NCBI GenBank assembly: GCA_015233295.1 | Contig: JADFYC010000105.1 | Span: forward strand, 1-10,192 | Length of the DNA: 10,192 nt | From: Deltaproteobacteria bacterium | GTDB lineage: Bacteria > Desulfobacterota > JADFXK01 | Reading direction: 5' to 3' | Shown: one piece after another, positions 8,301 through 10,192 of the stretch | Layout of the letters: each line of letters starts with the position of its first letter | Numbering within the stretch: the stretch's first letter is position 1 | Program-made: the position numbers and the translations under genes | Notes under the pieces: generated by a model | Told to the model about the DNA's origin: nothing | The model's database searches: none | The model's input: only the letters and a program-made list of their open reading frames with translations

Positions 8301-8516
8301 TCCATGCACCAGGCTCTGGCCGATGGGGATTTTGACACCTTGAAGCGGATCGCCCATAGCGTCAAGGGGTCAGCCGGTAGCTACGGGTTCATTTATCTGG
8401 GCGAACTCGGCTTGGCCATTGAGCTTGCCGCCAAAAGGGCCGACACCGCGGCTATTGCCGATCACCTGGCCGTCTTTGCGGATTATCTGGATCGGGTGGT
8501 GATAACATATTATTGA
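5355..8516 (+). CDS. Soluble hybrid sensor histidine kinase (N-module-GAF-PAS-HisKA-HATPase-REC-REC-Hpt)
   Basis: A 1053-residue phosphorelay kinase with no membrane segment or signal peptide, so it senses in the cytosol. In order: an N-terminal module (about 1-95) holding a PAS-like patch (AVEILDEQGVIVFG) and a helical linker into GAF (about 105-248); PAS (259-375); HisKA with H406 in MSHEIRTP; HATPase with N523, the G1 box DTGIG from D555 and the G2 box GGTGLGL at 584-590; REC1 with D648-D649, acceptor D697 and K749; REC2 with E795-D796, acceptor D839 and K894; and Hpt (about 955-1053) with H1001 in AHSVKGSAG. All phosphotransfer residues are present, so the full H406-Asp-H1001 relay should work, as in BarA-type kinases. 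The last step needs an outside receiver; D57 or D64 of the two genes upstream are the obvious candidates. AGGGG sits only 2 bp before ATG 5355, an oddly short spacing, so the start is less sure than the family. Confidence 0.94.
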   Translation: MNAIHLKKILKKKEIVSTLESLAQMLPDAVEILDEQGVIVFGRPDGEVSELHPIDLEGVRLGWVRGGPKSSLLASALVYIVGREHEKKALVAETLDTYKEITLLHKMAENLAASLDLKSVAGLVIEHAREVVTADAVSIMILNQETGVLEMLAAVGQNPPEKMFTRPGLGIAGDVFLSGKAEIINDVVHDPRYIPSASPVSSMISAPLKTGHRIIGVISVSSREPMPYTARDLKLINTLAAQAAVAIENSRLYHDLKASEKEYRSLYENAIEGIFQSTPAGRYLSANPSMSKILGYESPEELVSSITDLARQVYVNPDDRRVLTQLLLEKGQIIGLEAPFRRKDGTIIYVSISARVVRSNSGKVLYYEGSLVDITEQKEKEKAEKEREAALAANRAKSEFLASMSHEIRTPMNAILGMADILWETNLSPEQRQYVHTFRSAGENLLDIINDILDLSKVEAGQFELESIDFDLRELVEKTNKILAMRAYEKGLELPCQVASEIPNILIGDPTRLRQILVNLMGNAIKFTEAGEVVLRVVPDEQAGEPGALLFSIEDTGIGIAVEHQQLIFESFTQADSSTTRKHGGTGLGLTISKKLVEMMGGRIWVESCPGRGSTFYFTVKLGVKEGCLNQRPQLEMNVNGLKALIVDDNATNRMILNDTLSGWGAVVTEADNGLEAIELLAQAHDAGKPFDLLLVDRRMPDLDGFAVVERVMENQEAAPRIVMMITSDDRSGDRVRSRELGLSGYLVKPVGRSELMEAVLQATGDRDPMIKSVSGEFRENGTINLPALDILLVEDNPSNRRIIELYLKNTLCRLDMAENGQVAVEKFVAGRYDLVLMDIVMPVTDGFEATRRIRQWEKANSRPPTEIVALTANAFKGDKQKCLDAGCNDYLTKPVNKDRLFKTIQNFVMKKRGDGGIVTTISPLVTGKTDRSQEVTYGRPATEKPSASQGIEMKIDYVAKVNSILEDLIPEFMSDYRNYVGSMHQALADGDFDTLKRIAHSVKGSAGSYGFIYLGELGLAIELAAKRADTAAIADHLAVFADYLDRVVITYY

Positions 8517-8537
8517 GCTTGAAGAGGGCGCTTGATC

Positions 8538-8720
8538 GTGACTTCGGATGAAATTGTCAACAGCCATGACCGGTTTTTCAAAAGTGTCTTCTCCAACAAA
8601 GAGGAGGCTGCGGATTTCTTGTTGAATTACCGTTACTGCGAAGGACTTAAGGAGGATACTCTCATCAGGATCACCTGGGAAAGGTTATCCATTACTTACT
8701 GGCAAATAAGGAAAGAATAA
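8538..8720 (+). pseudogene. N-terminal remnant of an Rpn/YhgA-like (PD-(D/E)XK) nuclease or transposase-like gene
   Basis: The first 30-odd residues (SHDRFFKSVFSNKEEAADFLLNY) match the typical start of Rpn-family proteins, where HD-FFK-VFS and a following FL-NYLP are hallmarks. Full-length members run to about 300 residues and carry PD-(D/E)XK residues after this point. Here the likeness fades after LLNY (about 8637) and the frame stops at 8720. Translation would start at GTG 8538, with AAGAGGG about 10 bp upstream, or at TTG 8532; both lie within 21 bp of the hybrid-kinase stop. The rest of the family signature resumes in another frame (8651-9010), so this is one decayed gene. The catalytic core is missing, so no activity is expected. 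Confidence 0.65.
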
Positions 8721-9010
8721 GCTCGCAGGAGTTGAGGGAGGCGCTGGACGATGTCTTTAACAACCAAGGAGGTGGTGCTATGCCCGGTTTAGCCGAAACA
8801 TGGTTCCAAGAAGGTCGCCAAGAAGATATCCAAGAAGGTCTCCGAGATGTGCAAGCGACGACGCGTGAGACTATTATTGAAATCCTCGGAAACAGATTTG
8901 GCCAGGTTCCTTCAATGACCGAAGATCGGATAAATGCCATAGACGACACTGCCGTGCTAAAAGATTTGCGCAAGAAAGCATGGGTCGTCGGTTCGTTGGA
9001 AGAGTCTTAA
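8651..9010 (+). pseudogene. C-terminal remnant of the same Rpn/YhgA-like gene, in a different frame
   Basis: The frame is open from 8651 to the TAA at 9008-9010. From GGA at 8678 it reads GKVIHYLLANKERISSQELR, then through GGGAMPGLAETWFQEGRQE to a final DLRKKAWVVGSLEES. A helical segment followed by a LAE-x-x-x-QEGRQE linker and a short end domain is how Rpn-family proteins finish. The gene-like text starts before any good start codon; ATG 8780 (MPGLAETW) is the only late candidate. Between this and the N-terminal remnant most of the nuclease domain (my estimate 150 codons or more) is gone and the frame has moved. A short product from an internal start cannot be ruled out. CCAAGAAGGTC occurs twice (near 8806 and 8845), encoding the QEG repeat of the linker. 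Confidence 0.6.
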
Positions 9011-9081
9011 AGCATCCTTGACGGCGTTGACAAGTGATTGATTAACCTCTCAACCGACATGATGGAGAATTCACCAAAGAT

Positions 9082-9840
9082 ATGAAATACATCAGATACC
9101 AAGACAAAAATGGCGCCATCTCTTTTGCGGTAGACGAAGGCGCCGGATTTCGACAGATTAGCGGTAACTTCCTGGAACCATACCAGGTCACCGGACCGGA
9201 TATCTCTTTGTCAGAAGTGCGCCTGCTGGCCCCGGTGACGCCGTCCAAGGTGGTGGCCATAGGCCTGAACTACCGCGACCATGCCCAGGAAATGGGGCTC
9301 AAGTTGCCGGAGGAGCCGCTGCTCTTTCTGAAGCCCGCCTCCTCGGTGATTGGACCAGGTGACGACATCGTCTATCCGGCCATGTCCCAACAGGTCGACT
9401 ATGAAGCTGAAATGGCAGTAGTTATTGGTAAGCTGGCCAAAAACGTCGAAGTCATTCAGGCGGCTGATTATATTTTCGGCTACACCTGCCTGAATGACGT
9501 CACCGCCCGGGATCTGCAAGCCAAAGACAAGCAGTGGACCAGAGGCAAGAGTTTTGACACCTTCTGTCCTCTGGGGCCTTGGGTCGTGTCCGGTTTGGCC
9601 CCGGATAATCTGGATATTCAGTGTCTGTTGAACGGTCAGGTCAAACAGTCTTCAAACACTCGCCATTTACTATTCAATGTGGCTGAATTAGTCTCTTTCA
9701 TTTCCAAGGTGATGACCCTGCAACCGGGTGACGTGATTGCCACCGGGACGACCTCAGGGATTGGGCCCATGACTTCAGGCGATGAGGTGGAGGTTCGGAT
9801 TGCCGGGATTGGCTCTCTGGTCAATCGGGTCGTGGGCTGA
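9082..9840 (+). CDS. Fumarylacetoacetate hydrolase (FAH) family protein
   Basis: A 252-residue protein with the full FAH fold. A short N-terminal lobe (1-50) leads to LAPVTPSKVVAIGLNYRDHAQE, where H67 and E70 correspond to the catalytic His/Glu pair of FAHD1-type enzymes. The metal site is E108 and E110 (DYEAEMAVVIG) with D139 (LNDVTARDLQ), and K156 stands in the conserved RGKSFDTFCPLGPW. It ends with GTTSGIG and a DEVEVRIAGIGSL strand. The family comprises cytosolic, Mg-dependent C-C hydrolases, isomerases and decarboxylases acting on 2-oxo acids, for example oxaloacetate or 2-hydroxyhepta-2,4-diene-1,7-dioate. The sequence does not show which substrate applies here, and no degradation pathway genes are nearby. 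ATG 9082 has a weak GGAG 14 bp upstream. It follows the Rpn remnant by 71 bp and probably has its own promoter. All active-site residues are present. Confidence 0.93.
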   Translation: MKYIRYQDKNGAISFAVDEGAGFRQISGNFLEPYQVTGPDISLSEVRLLAPVTPSKVVAIGLNYRDHAQEMGLKLPEEPLLFLKPASSVIGPGDDIVYPAMSQQVDYEAEMAVVIGKLAKNVEVIQAADYIFGYTCLNDVTARDLQAKDKQWTRGKSFDTFCPLGPWVVSGLAPDNLDIQCLLNGQVKQSSNTRHLLFNVAELVSFISKVMTLQPGDVIATGTTSGIGPMTSGDEVEVRIAGIGSLVNRVVG

Positions 9841-10128
9841 ATATTGCGGCGTTGGGGGTGGCGGAACCAGACAAGAGTCAAAAAAAATACAACCGGGAAC
9901 TCGTCTTTGGTCAACTGGTTAACTTGCTCAGCCAACTTGATTCTCCAGTGATGCGACCTCGTAACGGACGAAAAAAGCATTGACTCATTGTTCATCCTGA
10001 CATATTTTGATGCCTGGCGGGTTCGATCTGGTTAAAGAACGGCCCTATTGATAGAATAAACTGAATCTGTCGGCATCTTCGGATGTACGTGTGCGATTTC
10101 TTTTCTACCCCAATCCCCACAGGAGACA
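9841..10128. other. Intergenic region between the FAH gene and the dapL-like gene
   Basis: These 288 bp hold no convincing gene; the reverse-strand frame crossing them is mainly the antisense of the FAH gene. Besides the promoter at 9980-10008, the leader contains a small hairpin, CATC-TTCG-GATG (10074-10085), extended by a G-U pair and carrying a stable C(UUCG)G tetraloop. It is followed by a pyrimidine-rich run (10096-10110). No terminator with stem and T-run was found after the FAH stop, and I recognise no riboswitch. Confidence 0.5.
9980..10008 (+). promoter_or_regulatory. Sigma70-type promoter upstream of the dapL-like gene
   Basis: TTGACT (9980-9985, 5 of 6 to consensus) and TATTTT (10003-10008, 4 of 6) are exactly 17 bp apart, with an A-run (9971-9976) just upstream that could serve as an UP-like element. 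Transcription would begin near 10015 and give a leader of about 115 bases before the aminotransferase start. It is the best promoter match I see in the window. Confidence 0.5.
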
Positions 10129-10192
10129 ATGCTAATTATGTTTTCCGTCGCTCTGTCTGATAGAATCAAGAACCTTCCCCCGTATCTGTTTA
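10129..10192 (+). CDS. dapL: Probable LL-diaminopimelate aminotransferase (class I/II PLP aminotransferase), 5' end only
   Basis: Only about 21 codons are inside the window. They read MLIMFSVALSDRIKNLPPYLF. The strip DRIKNLPPYLF is the usual N-terminus of DapL-type aminotransferases (typically followed by AEID), which convert tetrahydrodipicolinate to LL-diaminopimelate for lysine and peptidoglycan synthesis. AGGAG (10121-10125) precedes two in-frame starts, ATG 10129 (3 bp away) and ATG 10138 (12 bp away); neither spacing is ideal and the choice is open. The promoter at 9980-10008 points into it. Related aspartate- or alanine-type aminotransferases share parts of this motif, and the PLP lysine lies outside the window, so the exact enzyme is an inference. 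Confidence 0.6.
   Translation, partial: MLIMFSVALSDRIKNLPPYLF

Noticed and set aside
9018..9055. TTGACG and TTGACA (9027-9032) as a promoter for the FAH gene
   Set aside because: The -35 boxes are good but no -10 better than 3 of 6 lies at proper spacing, so I did not list it, although a promoter in this gap is likely.
9636..9995. Reverse-strand open frame of 119 codons across the FAH 3' end
   Set aside because: Two thirds is antisense to the FAH coding region, and the protein has no recognisable family features.
10011..10020. TGCCTGGCGG resembling the start of 5S rRNA
   Set aside because: The likeness ends after about ten bases and no 5S structure follows.

Overview
This 10.2 kb stretch looks like chromosomal DNA from an anaerobic, Desulfobacterota-type (former Deltaproteobacteria) bacterium. 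The grounds are circumstantial. It holds an SMC chromosome-organisation gene, multidomain cytosolic REC/PAS/GAF sensors, a cysteine-rich C-terminal module (LLPICASCKKIR...) that I remember mainly from sensors of that group, and the first codons of what looks like an LL-diaminopimelate aminotransferase. No search was run, so the taxon is an inference.

Layout. Positions 1-2616 carry the hinge, distal coiled coil and C-terminal ATPase head of SMC; its N-terminal head lies upstream of the window. The reading frame is broken once, by an in-frame TAA at 1480-1482. A 250 bp gap follows, with a candidate terminator. Next come a 138-residue single-domain response regulator (2867-3283) and, 53 bp later, a REC-PAS-PAS-PAS-Cys protein with no kinase domain (3337-5163). 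The 191 bp gap at 5164-5354 is filled by two opposed arrays of 7-bp repeats (GTTRCNN-type on the left, NNNYAAC on the right) around an AT-rich centre that contains a possible promoter. A 1053-residue soluble hybrid histidine kinase follows (5355-8516: N-terminal module, GAF, PAS, HisKA, HATPase, REC, REC, Hpt). Just after it are the remains of an Rpn/YhgA-like (PD-(D/E)XK) gene (8538-9010), with most of its middle missing and its two ends in different frames. Then come a FAH-family hydrolase (9082-9840), a leader with a good sigma70-like promoter, and the 5' end of a dapL-like gene running off the window.

How the parts may work together. The three signalling genes at 2867-8516 lie in a row on one strand and hold every step of a His-Asp-His-Asp phosphorelay: H406, D697/D839 and H1001 in the hybrid kinase, and receiver aspartates D57 and D64 in the two upstream proteins. 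None has a DNA-binding or recognisable enzymatic output domain. The output may therefore be protein-protein interaction, perhaps through the Cys module. The SMC, FAH and dapL genes look unrelated in function to this cluster.

The points most worth a second look are the nonsense codon in smc, the inverted heptad arrays between the sensor genes, the uncharacterised Cys-rich output-like module, and the N-terminal module of the hybrid kinase. I did not find a clear novel defence or mobile system.
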